Origin: Cornus controversa
Taxonomy: Eukaryota; Streptophyta; Magnoliopsida; Cornales; Cornaceae
Assembly (NCBI GenBank): GCA_026545225.1
Contig: CM048852.1
Span: 9,844,501 to 9,908,500 of the forward strand
Direction of reading: 5' to 3'
Length of the DNA: 64,000 nucleotides
Part shown: positions 1 to 14,400 of the stretch, one piece after another
Position numbering within the stretch: position 1 is the stretch's first letter
How the letters are laid out: each line of letters begins with the position of its first letter
The notes under the pieces: model-generated
What the model saw: only the letters and a program-made list of their open reading frames with translations
Database searches by the model: none
Told to the model about the DNA's origin: nothing
Position numbers and translations under genes: made by a program

Positions 1-728
1 CACAGGTTTAGTATTCCATGGTTTTGGCCTGTCATTGCATTATTTTATTATTTTTTTCAGCCCATCTTCCGGCATGTTTTATAACATGATTTAAAATTTT
101 TGATTATATTTTCTTGTATTTCTCTGAAATAGTTTTGGGTTTTGTTTGTGTTGTATCTATGATAAGCCTAATGTAGATGCAAAAAGAAAAGAATTTGTTG
201 AGTATGTTGAAAGGGAATATGGCTACCGACATATTTAGGGGGAAAATGGGCTACCCACACAAGTCTACATGGATAGATTCGAACCTATAATTCCATTGCT
301 GTTTTCACAAATGCATTGCCTTTTTTATGCCTTATTCCTGATAGCTGCCATCTTAAAACAAACCGCCACAACTCCACCGTCCTTGTTATCACCTCTTCAT
401 CATTGTCAATAGCATTCCGCAGAACATGTGGATAATTTTTCTCTTGCTTAAGAGAAGCATGCTATGTGAAATTCACATATCTCTTAGTGAAATACAAGAG
501 TTCTTGGAGATGCCCTAAGTAACTGCCTCTCTTCATTTACTTTAGTGCTTTCTGTGGTTTGCTAGATATTGGTTAATCAATTTTTATAAACTCTGCCTGA
601 TTAATAATTACAGTTCAACTTTTATACTCCTTGGTTCATTGCATGAGGTATTAAAGGTGTCATTGATATAATTTTAGTGTTTAGCTTTCAGCTCTATATA
701 CCGCATTCTTGATTTTTTGTCCGTGTAG
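1..728 (+). other. APC1 intron, left window edge
   Basis: AT-rich intronic sequence with no recognisable APC1 coding. A 24-codon open stretch near 162-235 ends in a stop; I could not match it to anything. Confidence 0.6.
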
Positions 729-2422
729 GAACATGAAAGCACAACTGTAGGATTAATGCTTGGCCTGGCGGCATCTTATCGGGGGACTATGCAGCCTGCA
801 ATATCAAAGGTAGAAGTATATACTAATTTTACCTTCACTTCTTTTCCCTTCTCAATTTTACCTTGTTTATCAGTGGGTGGACTTTGGTAGTCTTGTTCTC
901 GGAATCTAAACTATTATTGAAAATTGGAATCCATATATATATTGATTAAAATTTCATTGAAGAGCTACCAAAGGGGGGGCGCAGCCCGAGAACAAAAGCA
1001 AGGCCAACAAGGCTTACTATACAACCAATGTATCCACAAAATTCACTATATCCCGCACAGATTTACAATTCCATCCCTGTACCAAAAAAAAAGAAAAAGT
1101 ATAAAGAATAGAGAACTTAAGCACCCACAACAGAACCTCCACACCATCAAAGGACTGCCTGTTCTGCTCACGCCACAAATCTTTGGGTTGAATAGAAATC
1201 CTATGAAGAACATGAATTCTTGTTTTTATTGCTGTAGTCTTGTTGCAAATATTTCTTGTGTGTAAAGTAATTTGTCTGTGGTCTCTTGTGTGCTTCAACT
1301 TATTAATTGGGTAATGGCTGGGGGGTTAAATATTACGAGGTTTAGGTACTTCCTTATCGGATAGGGAACAGTGTTATGTATGATTGTGGTGGAACTGCAT
1401 TACCGCTTGCTATTTGTCTAAAGTTCTTGGTGTATATTTCTCCTAACTTCCCCACACCTCCGAAAACAAAAATTTCAGGTTTATTTATGAACTTGTCTTT
1501 AATGCTTTCCCTCCTGTGCACACTATTTCTGGTTGAACTTTTCTATGCTTTTTACTTTTCCTTGTGAGTTATCTATGTTTCGAACTTTTTAGTGAAGATT
1601 GGTGAAATTAAATTTTGAACATGCTTCAAACGTATTTTTTGGATTTTTTTATCAGTTGGTGGGCTGAGTACAGATAGTTTCAAGCCAATTTTGCATTGTT
1701 TTGTGGTTAAGATTGGTAGATTAGTGTATGCTGTTGCTCATTTCCTGAAGTATTGTTGGTCTTATAATACTCTTTTGCACTATGTTATTCTGCCATGCAT
1801 GGGTTCCTAACAAGTTGAACTATTAATATTGCTCTCTGGCAGTCTCTTTATGTACATATACCAGCTCGACATCCATCTTCCTTTCCAGAGTTGGAGTTAC
1901 CAACCCTTCTGCAGGTATTCATTGCTTTTCTGCAGGCCACATATCTGGTCCTCAAATTTACCTCATATCTTATTCTTTTGTGGTATCTTTTTTTCTTCTG
2001 TAGATTGGTGTAATACCAGTCACATATATATATATTTGCATGCATTTTTTATTCATGCATTGCCAACTCTTTCTTTTTCTAATATTAAAATATCAGAATT
2101 TCCTTAGTCTTTAACATTTACAACCTTCTATTACCAATATGGCTTCACATATTTGTTTAAACCTTCACGTATTATTAATGTTCTTGAATGTATATTCATA
2201 ACAGTCATCATGACAAGTATGGTAATGACTGTAGTTACTCTGACAGCAGTTCTGCTCACCAAACTGATGAAGAACTGGTAGTTTGGATTATTTGGCCATT
2301 TTGTGAGACCTGGATTTTCCCTTTCAACTGTCTTTTCATTTATTTTTCAGTCTGCAGCGCTGATGTCAGTTGGGCTTCTTTACGAAGGATCAGCTCATCC
2401 CCAAACAATGCAAATTCTTTTG
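729..2422 (+). CDS. APC1: APC1: first three exons in the window
   Basis: Exons 729-809 (27 codons), 1843-1914 (24) and 2351-2422 (24) are all phase 0, each preceded by AG and followed by GT. They encode the start of the PC-repeat array, including [20 protein letters not shown] and [20 protein letters not shown]. The third exon reads straight into exon 15433, so no exon is missing in the 13-kb intron between them. Upstream exons are not in the window: 1-728 shows no APC1-like coding and is intronic. Confidence 0.94.
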
Positions 2423-5400
2423 GTATTTTCTTTTTCTTTTTCTTTCATTTCTTTATTTTATTTTTGTTTTTTGTTCTTACTAGTCATGTCTTGTTTAAAT
2501 GTAAACATTTTCCTTTCAACTTGTATTGTCATAAAATTCTGTTTGGGGGACGAATATATTTAGTACAACCCATTGATAGGTGTCTCCCCTTTTCAGTTTC
2601 AAAACAAGATGGAATGGCTTCATTGAATGATTTGAAACTATGATAGAGAAACCAATTTCTACATGGAAATGGTTGAAAATTTTTCATTCAAATTTGGGGG
2701 ATTGTTGCATGCTGACTCCCCCCTGCTGTTTGTATTCTATGTAGAATGTTTATCTTCCTTTTTTCTAATCTGTGGCCTTCATGTATTTATTCTTCTTTTA
2801 TTATTTGACCCTCTAATTCTATCGTTGATGTTGAATACAAACTTCATTTTTTGTTTGATAAGCACATTCATGTGATGTTTCAAGTCTCTTTAGCTAATCT
2901 GATATTTTTGGATATCTACCTTTTTGGTTAAATGAAATGCAGGTAAATCAATAATTTTCTAATGCATGGTTTTTTCATTAGGAGTATGAGCTGGGTACCA
3001 ATGCATTAAAGCTTTGAATTCAAATACAAAATATGCATGAAGTTATTAAATTTTCTTAAAAATTTATTTATTCATTAGAAGGGTGAAGTGAAACTCTCTC
3101 TCTCTGGGAAACCCACAAACCCGCATCTCTTGGTCTTCTCACTGACCAAGCTCACGGGTATCTCGCCGACCAAACCCTCGCTGGTATCAACCAAACCAGA
3201 TGATAGCGTCGTTGATTCCTTGCTGGCCAGACGATAGCGTCGTCAACTTCTTGCCGGCATACATATCACTCGATCCCTCCGCTGAAAACCCTAACCGGTT
3301 GGAAGGCTTTTGGTCTGACCAAAACCCCAAATCTGGAGCAGTGATCCGGATACGATTCTTGAACTGATTTTTGGCGCCGGTGAATTTCTTCAACACCAGA
3401 TCTCCGGCAGCTCCATCGATACACTTCTTTATCCCTTTACATAAACATTATACACACACACACATAACTGCTATATTCTTGAAAATCTACCACTTTCTAC
3501 ACTTGATTTTATACATGATCCATACAAAATCAGGCCAAAAGCGTTCAGCTCAACTTTTGTTTGGTAAATAATTTTGGTTTTTTCTGCTATAAGGATTTTT
3601 ATTTCTTATTGTATATAAATATATACTAATCTTTAGTATTATTATTTTATTATTATTCTTACATATTGCCTCCTACATATTGTTGCATATTCTTTTACTC
3701 ATTGCATCACTGTGTGTATCTTAGAGATTTACCATATTTTCATGCATTATCTTCGTTATGTGAGTAGGCATAAAACTATTAGGGTAGACAGTAGACAGCT
3801 CAGTTTGATATGCAATTAGAGTATTATGTTGTTTATGACTAGGCAAATTCATTTGTAGACTAGAAAAGGAAAAAAGTACCCATATATATATTATAATTTA
3901 TGAATATATATTTTTTCCCACAAGGTGTGTTGGTGTCAGGTAGACAGCCAGCCGACAAAATTATGTCAAATCTTTATGATGAATTCTCGTTTAAAATAAT
4001 AAAAGTCAAAAAATAGGATTAGCAACACGGAATATAGGGACCTTAATGGGAAGATGTAGCGAATTTATGAATAGGTTAAAAAGGAGAAAAATCAACGTAG
4101 CTTTCCTTCAAGAGACCAAATGGAAAGGTGAAAAGGCTAGAGAGATTAGCGAAGGGTACAAACTTTTTTATTCGGGTGGTAAAGATAATCATAGGAATGG
4201 GGTAGGCATAGTGGTAGACAATTATATAAGAGGTAATGTTGTAGAAGTTAGAAGACAAGGAGATAGATTAATAACTAAATATATTTTAGGTACTTTAGTC
4301 TTAAAGATAATAAGTGCCTATGCCCCACAAGGAGCATTAGATGAGAACACAAAAAGGATATTTTGGGAATCACTAGACTTAATAATACAAAGTATACCAA
4401 GGAATGAAAGTATATTTATAGGTGGTGATTTTAATGGGCACGTAGGAGTTGAGGGAATATGATACATAAGGATTCGTGGAGGGGATATGGTTTTGGGGTA
4501 AGAAATGAAGGAGAAACACTTTTAGATTTCGCAAAATCATATGATTTGTTTTTTCCTAGTTGGTACGCACACCCACCCCCAAAGAATTGTTTGCACCTAA
4601 GAGCACTTGATTGCTAGGCATTAGGGCTAAGTTCTTTATCCACTTGAGCCAACCCCTTGGGGTCAAAATCATATGATTTGGCCATAACAAATACATTTTT
4701 TTAGAAAGAGAAGAACATCTAATAACGTTCCAAAGTGGTTTAAATAAAAAACAAATTGATTATTGTCTATAGAAGATTGTAAAGTAATTCCCAATGACTT
4801 CTCAAGTAAGGAATTTAGAAGTTGAAAAGCAATAATAGGCCAACAAACCATAAAGTGGAAAGAGTTGAACTTGAAATGGGATAAAAGATGACATTTATAA
4901 AGCAACTTGTACAAGGAAAGCAATGGAACTGAATGAAAATATAAATATTTTATGGTCCAAAATTGCAAATCATATTAAGAAAGTAGCTAAGGAGACTCTC
5001 GAAGAGACTAAAGGTAAAATATTTATCAAAAAGGAAATATGGTGGTGGAATGTCTCTGGTACAACAAATTGTTCAAAATAAAAGAAAGGGCTTTAAAGAA
5101 TGGCAAAAAACCAAAAAACAAGATGATTTAGAAAAATATAAAACATGAAGCGAAGAAGGTGGTAAATAAAGCTAAAGAAAATGCACTAAGTAGTGTGTAT
5201 GAAGAATTAGGTACAAAGGAAGATGAAAAAGATAATTCTAAGCTAGCAAAAAGTAGAGAGAGGTTGACTAAGGACATGGATCAAATTAGATCCATTAAGG
5301 ATATAGATCAAAAGATACTAGTTAAAGAGGCGGAAATATGATGGAAAGAATATTTTCAACAACTTTTGAACGAGGAACATTCTAGAGAAGAAATTACGTA

Positions 5401-8400
5401 GGATGAACATAATATGGGAATAATAAATAGAATCTGTTGTGAAAAACTGTCGCGAACCAAGCACAATCACGAAATACGACACAAAATGAAACAAGCACAA
5501 CACAGGAATTTATGTGGTTTGGTTATGTGCCTACGTCCACGATGAAGATCCGGTGAAATATTTCATTATGTGAAAATCAGGAGATTACAAGTTCCAACCC
5601 CAAACCCTTGCTCTCGCTCTCTCACTCTCTTTCTGCATTTTCAATGTTTTCTCTCGTTCCTCACTCCAAACCCTTGGATGCACTTATATATCGAGCTACA
5701 AGAGAGTCCTAATTTGGGTCCAAAACCCATAAGCGAAAAAACGGGTCATAAAATTTTTCTTGGGGGCGCTGCCCCTAGGACCCTTGGACCCCCGTCGCTT
5801 TGGTGGCTTAAGGCCATATAAAGCCCATTTTTGGGTCAAAGTTGGGTCACAATGTGACCCGGGACGAGACAAAATTTGGGCCACAACATAACAAATCTCC
5901 ACCTTGGTTCGAATTCCGCCAACCTCCGCAATCCCAATTACTCCTTTCGCTTCCTTCACATGTCTCTAAGGGCCTCAACAACTGTAAACACCAATCAAGC
6001 CCAGACAATGTGTGGACTTGATAGTAGGAATGACCTTAGTCATCATATCTGCCGGATTCTTTGCTGTCCCAATCTTCCTCATTGCAATCGCACCCTGTGC
6101 AATCACATCTCTGATGAATTGCAACCTAACATCAGCTTGGTCCTCTCATGGAACATCTAATTTTTAGGCAGATGTATAGCACTTTGGCTGTCGTAAAATA
6201 CAATCAAATCATCCTGCTGTAAGCCCAGATCACTAACTAAGCCTGTAAGCCATATATCTTCTTTCACTGTCTCTGTGGCAGCCATGTAACTGAAGACTGC
6301 AAATTCGCCTTCCAACTGATCACACTCCCACAAAGAGTAAAGACATACCCTGTCAAGGACCTCCTCCTATCAAGATCTCTAGCATAATCCAAATCAACAT
6401 GTCCAACAACACTCCCAGATGTGTTGCTGCTTTTGTCATAGACTAATCCAACATCTACAGTACCTCATAAATACCGCACCTTTCCAGGTTTATCCATGTA
6501 TCTGCTCACTACACTAACTGCATGTGAAATGTCTGGCTTAGTGCACACCATAGCATACATGATGCTACCAACTGCACTAGCATAAGGAACACGAGACATG
6601 TACTCCACCTCCTTCCCGGTCTGTGGTGACAATTCTGTCGAAAGTCTGGGCTGCCAATGGAGTACTCACAGGTTTTGATGCTTGCATACTGAAGTGTTCC
6701 AGCACCTTCTCGATGTATTTCTTTTGTGACAAATACAATCTGCCCCTCCTCTGTCTCTGTAAATCTCCATACCCAAAATCCTCTTCGCGGCACCTAGATC
6801 CTTCATCTCAAATTCACCACTAAGCTGAGCCTTCAACAAGTTGATTTTTGACATGTTTCTACAAGCTATCAACATGTCATCAACATAGAGCAACAAGTAC
6901 AAAGACAAACCATCTGAGAGCCTCCTGTGATACACATAACTGTTGAACTCACTTTTACAATAGTCACTCCCAACCATAAAGGTGTCGAATCGGTTGTACC
7001 ACTATCTAGGAGACTGCTTCAGCCCATAAAAGGACTTCTACAGTAGGCAAACATGGTCTTCCTTTCCCTGAATCTCAAACCCCTCCGGCTGATGGATATA
7101 AATCTGATCTTCCAACTCTCCATGTAAGAACGCAGTCTTGACATCAAGCTGCTCAAGCTCCAAGCCATATAGAGCAACCATAGCAAGTAACACTCGGATT
7201 GAGTTATGTTTTACAACATGAGAGAAAACTTCATTGAAGGCCACACCTTCCCTTTGTGTATAGCCTTTCGCCACCAAGCGTGCCTTAAACCTTGCATCTT
7301 CCACTCCTGGAGTTCCTTCCTTCTTCTTTAAGACCTATTTACAGCCCACAATCTTTTGGCCTTTTGGCTTTTGGACTAGCTCCCAAGTCTCGTTCTTATG
7401 AAGAGACTCAATCTCCTCACTCATGGCAACAAACCACTGTGCTGACTCTCCACCCGTGATGGCCTCATGATAAGTACACGATACCTGCTCATCAATACTC
7501 TTTGCCACACTAAGTGCATAAGCAATCGAATCATCATGTGAAAAGCTATACTCGGTCTTTCTCTAGCCACATTGTACTGTTGTAACTGTGTATCTTCTTC
7601 CTCAACTTGAAACTGCACCTGCTCATCATTCAACTGATCAGGAACACTCTAAACTGAACCTCTGACAGCTCTACCTGCTCACTGACACCCTGAACTCTAG
7701 TTGAATCAACTACTTCCTTCTGCGGAGTAAGCATTGCAGGATCATGAAAGGTCACATCTCTGCTAACAAGTAGTTTCTTTCCCAAAGCTTCTGGGCACCA
7801 CAATTTGTAACCCTTGACCCCGGGCTCATAACCAAGAAATATGCACTTCTTAGCCCTCGGTTCAAGCTTCACCTCATTGGCATGAGCATATGCGGAACAC
7901 CCAAATATTCTCATATTACTATAACTAGCAGGAGAACCAAACCATACCTCCTCCGGAGTCTTACAGTTGATAGCAATCGATGGAGATCAGTTCACCATGA
8001 AACAAGCTGTGGAAACAGCTTCAACCTAGAACACTTTGTCTAACCCAGCATTGGACAACATACACCGTGCTCTCTCCAATATTGTTCTGTTCATCTGTTC
8101 TGTAACTCCATTCTGCTGTGGAGTGTTCCTCACTCTGCGGTGTCTCACAATCTCGTAAGTCTTGCAAAATCCATTAAATTCTCCATCACAGAACTCCAAA
8201 CCGTTGTCTATCCTCAAACGTTTAACCTGTTTTCCAGTCTGCTTTTCAATTAAGGTCTTCCACTGCTTGAACGTGACAAAGGCCTCATTCTTGTGTTTCA
8301 GAATATAAACCCAAACTTTTTGAGAAAAATCATCAATCAACGTCATCATATATCTACCACCACCATGTGAATTAACCTGAGAAGGACCCCAAAGATCAGA

Positions 8401-11400
8401 ATGGATATAATCCAATGTGCCCTTGGTGTTGTGAATTCTCGCACTGAACTTCACTTTACACTGTTTCCGGAAGACACAATGCTCACAGAAATCCAGCTTT
8501 TCGGTTTCCTGACCACCAAGAAGACGCTGCTTACTCAGAACATCCATCCCTCTCTCAGTCATATGCCCCAGCCGCATATGCCACAACCTGGTAGTATCTA
8601 AATTCGGATCCAAGGATGATATTGCTGCAGGACCTATAACTGTGCTGCCTTGCAGAGCATACAAACCATGTTGCTTCAGTCCCTTCATCACCACAAGAGC
8701 ACCCTTTGAAACCCTAATGACTCCACCTTCAGCCTTGTAACTGCAGCCGATGGAATCCAGCGTACCAAAGGAAATCAAATTCTTCTTCAGTTCTGGAACA
8801 TACTTGACATCAGTCAGTGTTCTTAATATACTATCAAACATCTTGATTCGAATTGTACCGATACCTACAACCTTGCACGACACATTATTTCCCATCAGAA
8901 CTTCCACTCCATCAATGGAACGATAAGAGGTAAACTACTCTCTGTTAGGGCAATTGTGATACGAGCAACCCGAATCAAGTATCCACTCATTGCTAGAGCC
9001 ACTGGCCGAAATTATGAGAACGCTACCACCATCTGAATCATTACCCTCTGCAACAGCCACCCCAGCGACTTCGGAGGATTTTCCCTTTCTCTTCTTACGC
9101 TATGGACAGTCTTTCTTGAAGTGCCCTTCCTTGTGACAAGTGAAGCATATCAGCACCTTTGATTTATTCTTAGACTTAGAACGACATCTGCTGTTAGACC
9201 CTCCCTTTTGATTTGTTCTCCTTCTAACAACCAATCCCTCTGCCGAACTTTCTGTATTGCTCTCAAACGTCCTTCTCTGCAACTCCTTAGAATTCAAAGA
9301 TGCCTTCATGTCTTCCATGGACAAATTAGTTATGCCATACATCATCGTATCGACAAAGTTCTCGTATGAGGGTGGTAGAGAACACAACAGAATAATAGCC
9401 TGATCCTCATCCTCTATTTTGACATCAATATTCTTCAAATCTATGATGACATTATTAACCTTGTCAAGGTGGTCTTTCAGAGACGAACCTTCCTGCATCT
9501 AAAGAGTGAACAACCACTTCTTTAGGTACAAGCGATTTGCATGAGATTTCGTTATATAACGGGATTCCAACTTGCTCCACAGCCCATCCGTCGTAGTCTC
9601 TCCAGAAACTTCTCGCAAAACCTCGTTACTCAAACACAATAGAATCGCACTATGTGCTTTCTCTGTAGCCTCATCTTTTTGATCATCCTTCCACTTTTCT
9701 GGCAGTGCTTCCTTTCCTTTTAGCGTCTTGGATATCCCATGTTGAACCAACAGGGCCTGCATCTTAACCTGCCACAGGTTGAAGTCGTTCACGTTGTTAA
9801 ACTTCTCGATTTCCATAAACTTGATCGACATCCCAACTTAGAACCGAAAGCTCTGATACCAATTTGTTGTGAAAAATTGTCGTGAACCAAGCACAAGCAC
9901 AGTCACGAAATACGACACAAAACGAAACAAACACAAGACGTGGTTTGGCGATGTGCCTACGTCCATGGCGGAGATCCGGCAAAAGATTTCACTATGCAAA
10001 AATTAGGAGATTACAAGTTCCAACCCCAAACCCTAGCTCTCGCTCTCACTCACTTTTTTTGTTTTCAATGTTTTCTCTCGTTCCTCACTCCAAACCCTTA
10101 GATGCCCTTATGTATCGGGCTACAAGAGAGTCCTAATCCGGGTCCAAAAAGTCCATTTTTGGGTCAAAACTGGGTCGCAACGCAACCCGGACCGAGACAA
10201 AATTTGGGCCACAACATAACAAAATCAATGAGAGAGAAATATAGAATGCACTTAAAAGGATAAGTAATAACAAAGCGGTGGGACCTGACAACATACCAAT
10301 AGAAGTTTGGAGAACTCTAGGAAACGTGGGAATTGAATGGCTGACAAATTTATTCAATAAAATCTTAAATGAAGGAACAATACCAAATGAAAGGAGAAAA
10401 ATTACAATTGTCCCAATATACAAAAATAAAGGTGAGATACAAAATTGTAGTTACTATTGAGCATAGTTGTCAAAGGCGCGTGAGGCGCACGCCTGAGGCG
10501 CGGGGCGCAGCCTCTGCGCCTAGGGTATGCCCAGGCGAGGCCCTTTCAAAGAGGCGCGCGCCTCAGGCACCGAGGCGCGCCTGAGGCGCGAGGCGCACCT
10601 GAGGCGCGAGGCGCACCTGCAGATGCTGTTTCACTCACTTCGAAATCTGTTTTTCTGTGTCATTTGTTGTTAATTGCCATGAATATGCTTTTTATTTGCT
10701 CTCAATTGTAGTTGTTCTACATTGTTTCACTCACTCACTACAAAATGTAATATTTTAAAAAAAAAATTTCAACTTGCGCCTCACTTCAGTCAGGCCCTCA
10801 CCTCGCCTCGCGCCTCAGGCTCCAGGAAGCCTTAGCGCCTTAGTGCGCCTTGAACCTTTAACAACTATGCTATTGAGGAATAAAATTAACGAGACATACA
10901 ATGAAATTGTGGGAAAGGGTTATAAAAGAAAGAGTAAGAAATGAAACATCAGGGACCAAAAATCAATTTGGATTTATGCCAGGGAGATCTACTATGGAGA
11001 CCATTTACTTGGGCAATTGACAAAAGGATGTAGAAGTAAGAAAACAGATCAACACATGGTTTTCATAGACTTAGAGAAGACATATGATAGAGATCCAAGG
11101 AATATAATTTGGTGGGCCTTACATAAGAAATGAGTCCGCTTAAATTTGATTTATAGTCTTAAGGATATTCATTAGGATACCAAGACTAGGGTCTTTACTA
11201 TTTGTGGAGAAACTAACAATTTCTCTATAAAAGTGGGTTTGTACCAAGGATCAGTACTTAGCCCATACCTATTTATGCTAGTCTTGGATGAAATAATGAA
11301 AGATATACAAGAAGACTTCCTATGGTGCATGTTGTTTGCAGATGACATAGTGTTGGTGGATACTTCTAAGGAAGACTTGTATATCAAATTAGAAACTTAG

Positions 11401-14400
11401 CGAAATGCACCAGAATCTAAAAATTAGCAAGACTAAAACAAAATATGTGGAATTTAAATTACTAAATTTAATAAAGAATCGGAAATTAATAATATAACAT
11501 TAGCAAACCAAGATCATATGATCACTAAAAATCATCATTTTTGATACTTAAGATCAGTAATACAAGAAAATGGGGAAAGAGATGATGATATTACTAGTAG
11601 GATTGGAGTAGGTTGGACTAAATGGATACAAGTTAGTGGTATTCTATGTGATAAAAAATACCAACCATGTTAAAAGAAAATTTTATACGACGGTCATTAG
11701 CCAACTATATTATATGGGGCAAAGTGTTGGGCGTTAAAAAGAAACAAGACCAACATATTCACGTAACTGAAATAAGGATGTTGTGGTGGATGATAGGAGT
11801 GACTAGGAAAGATAGTGTTACTAATCAAAATGTGAGGGAGACTCTAGGAATAACGCCTATTAGTGACAAAATAAGAGAAAATAGACTTAGGTAGTATGGA
11901 TACATAGAATGTAGACCCGTTCATGTGCCCATTAGAAAGGGAAGCATGGTTTGCATTGACGGTAAAAGAAAACGAGGACGACCAAAACTAACATGGAATA
12001 AAGTAATTAAAAATGATTTAAAAACAATAAATATTAGAGGAGACATGGTGTATGATGGAATATAATGGAGAAAGAGAATCTATGTGGCCAACCCCATTCA
12101 TTTGGAAAAAAGGCAACGATGATAATGATTTATTTATTTATTTATGTGATATTGTGGAATGTCTATGGACTGATAATGCAGATAGTTTGATACTTTGTTT
12201 TTTTGGGGAAAGAAAGGTGATAGCAAATTGACTCTAATCGTGCTAAAGTCTACGGGACCGGAACCTGAAGCTCTTGTATAGCAAACCAACTGTTTTAAGT
12301 ACTTAAATTAAAGCAGAATTAACAGAATTCTCAATCAAAATAATTTAGTAAATTGTATAAATCATGCAATCCAGACAAAGTTAAAGTAGTAAATAGTAGA
12401 CACCAGATTTTTACATGGAAAACTCTCAGAAGGGAGAAACCACACGATCTGGTCCAGACAAACTAATCCACTATCAAGAAAGAAGGATTGCAACCTAGGT
12501 TAACAGAAGAGTGACCCTCAAACCCATGGTTTCCTCCTTGACACAGAAGACTACAAGCTTTTCACCCAAAAAGTTTCTAGGCGGTGCTTCTGCTGGTGAA
12601 GAACATCCGTTCCTTTTGAATCTGCTTCTCTAGTGAATCAGTCTCAGCCAGTAGTCATCCAGGCTTCAGTCTGTGGGTTGAACTAGTGTGTTGAATTAAT
12701 CTCTCGAGTACACAACAATGGATGTCAATACAAGTGTATACACTCACTAAACCTAAGTACGATGAATGTAAAAGAAAAACACGCACTCTCACATGAACTT
12801 ACAAAATTTTGCACTCAATGATTTATTCTCTATATGTATGAGAGATATCGAACCCTTGTGCAGGTTTACACTTAGAAAATATTTTATCGTGAAAATTTCC
12901 AAAACTTATTCATGCATGTATAAAACATTTTACGGTAAAATACAATGACTTCCCCTGATGTTTGTCCTAATTACACAGGGATGAAACTTATGAAAAAAGT
13001 TGCCCCGCGTTCCCCTAAGGGTTGGCGCGTGATTACAACTAACCCCCCTCTGTCCAAAATTCTGTCAGTGCCGTCAAAATAATTGGTTGCAGTGACCAAA
13101 CTGCCCATCACCCATTTGAAATGAAGTAATTACCCCTTAAATGAAACGGTATGACATATTACCCCCTTGATAACTAATGTTTAGATTAATTAATTTGAAA
13201 GAAATTAAATTTTAATTCTAGGGTTAGGGCTTGGAAAAGAAAAAAATGACACCTAACACTCCCATAAGGCCATAAGCACCATTATTTGACCACCTTAACC
13301 ACTGCCAGCCCCCACCAATGATTTTAGCCTGCCGTTCTGGATTGTAAGCAATTGAAAAGGTCGTCTTCACCTCCATTGCATTATCAGATTCATTACTCAT
13401 TGCTCCCATCCTAGCTGCAAGCTCACTTGCCAACGATTCCTGCAATGCCTTCAAGATCTGACTATTCAAATACAGGGCATCAAGGCATCAATATCTGAAC
13501 GGTCTTGCTCAAAATCTAACTATTCAAAAACCAGTCTTGCTCAAATTGTCAACCTAAAGAACTCATCTTCACTTGCATCAACACAATTCTCATTCACATC
13601 AGAAATCCCTTCCAATTTTAGTGTACAAAAGCAACGTAATACAAATTTCTTATGCATTGTGGTTAAATCCCATTAAACTAGAGATCTCGATATTTTACGG
13701 TTACCAATTTTCATGGGTTTCGGAAAACAGACCTGGGTATGGTGGTGAAGCAAGAAGAGAATAAGGATTTGGAGGAGGTCCGTATTATGATGGGTCGTTT
13801 TCTTTGTCGTTGGCGAATCTGAGAAACTTTTTGGGACCTTGGTTGTGTTTGTGTGCTTGTATGAGTGCATGTGTGTTGACGTATACTCCTATATGTGTTC
13901 TGGTGTGTGTGGTATATGTATATGTATGTATGTGTATGTCTATGTAAATGAATTGAAAAACCAGAGCTTCGATGATTGGCTTGAAAAAAAAAACACCAAC
14001 AAAGAGAGCTTCAACAAATTAAGCAGAACCCCTCTTTCTCTCCGTAGGGATGAACACAAACTTACTTGATACAAGATGACAAAAGGATGTGTGTGTGTGT
14101 GTATATATATCGGCAGGTTTGATACGTTTTTCTATCCAAAATTAAAAACGCCGATGGGTATGATTGTTGATTGGGTCAGACAAACAACACAGACTTCAAT
14201 CTAGGGCTCGTTGAAGAGCAATTTGTTGATTCGAGCTTGAGATTGAAGAGATTGATCTGTGCCCTTTACTTTTTTAGATCAGCGATTAAGCTTCGCTGGA
14301 AGAAAATGTATGTGCATGCAAAGTAATAGAGAATGAAGGTGTGTGTGCAAGAGGTTGTGCATATACAGATTATAGAGAGAGAGGATCGAACAGAGATGTC

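Larger units (their letters stand above)
5435..10221 (-). mobile_element. Ty1/copia retrotransposon 1, LTR-bounded and decayed
   Basis: LTRs at 5435-5893 and 9865-10221 begin TGTTGTGAAAAA and end CATAACA. A primer-binding site complementary to initiator tRNA-Met lies at 9850-9861 (TGGTATCAGAGC on the minus strand), and a purine tract abuts the other LTR (5894-5905). Flanks show GAATC/AAATC, a 5-bp target duplication with one mismatch. Minus-strand order is gag, protease, integrase, reverse transcriptase, RNase H, as in Ty1/copia. The frame is repeatedly stopped. It is inserted in the RTE LINE inside APC1, antisense to APC1. Confidence 0.92.
3990..12150 (+). mobile_element. RTE-type LINE 1, split by later insertions
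   Basis: The 5' part (4020-5434) encodes an apurinic endonuclease-like domain: FLQETKW near the start, [10 protein letters not shown] and the GGDFNGHVG box near 4420-4450. The reverse transcriptase part (10222-12065) has [21 protein letters not shown]-like text and an FADDIVLVD catalytic box near 11340. The tail ends in TTTATTTATTTA at 12131-12146. Stops and frameshifts are scattered, so it is dead. Removing the SINE (4549-4663), the copia element (5435-10221) and the MITE (10462-10869) restores collinearity of the two halves. It lies sense to APC1. Confidence 0.85.

Noticed and set aside
162-235. A 24-codon open stretch with a coding look (KRKEFVEYVEREYGYRH)
   Set aside because: It ends in a stop, has no clear splice signals and no recognised homologue; probably chance within an intron.
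2204-2277. Possible extra APC1 exon (serine/aspartate-rich reading)
   Set aside because: The exons at 1843-1914 and 2351-2422 join directly into a continuous APC1 sequence, so it would interrupt a conserved region.
9850-9861. Possible tRNA gene at the initiator tRNA-like sequence
   Set aside because: It is only the 12-nt primer-binding site complementary to the tRNA 3' end, not a tRNA gene.
10480-10620. GAGGCGC repeats considered as a minisatellite or CRISPR-like array
   Set aside because: The repeats are irregular and belong to one arm of the MITE 10462-10869; no spacers of constant length.
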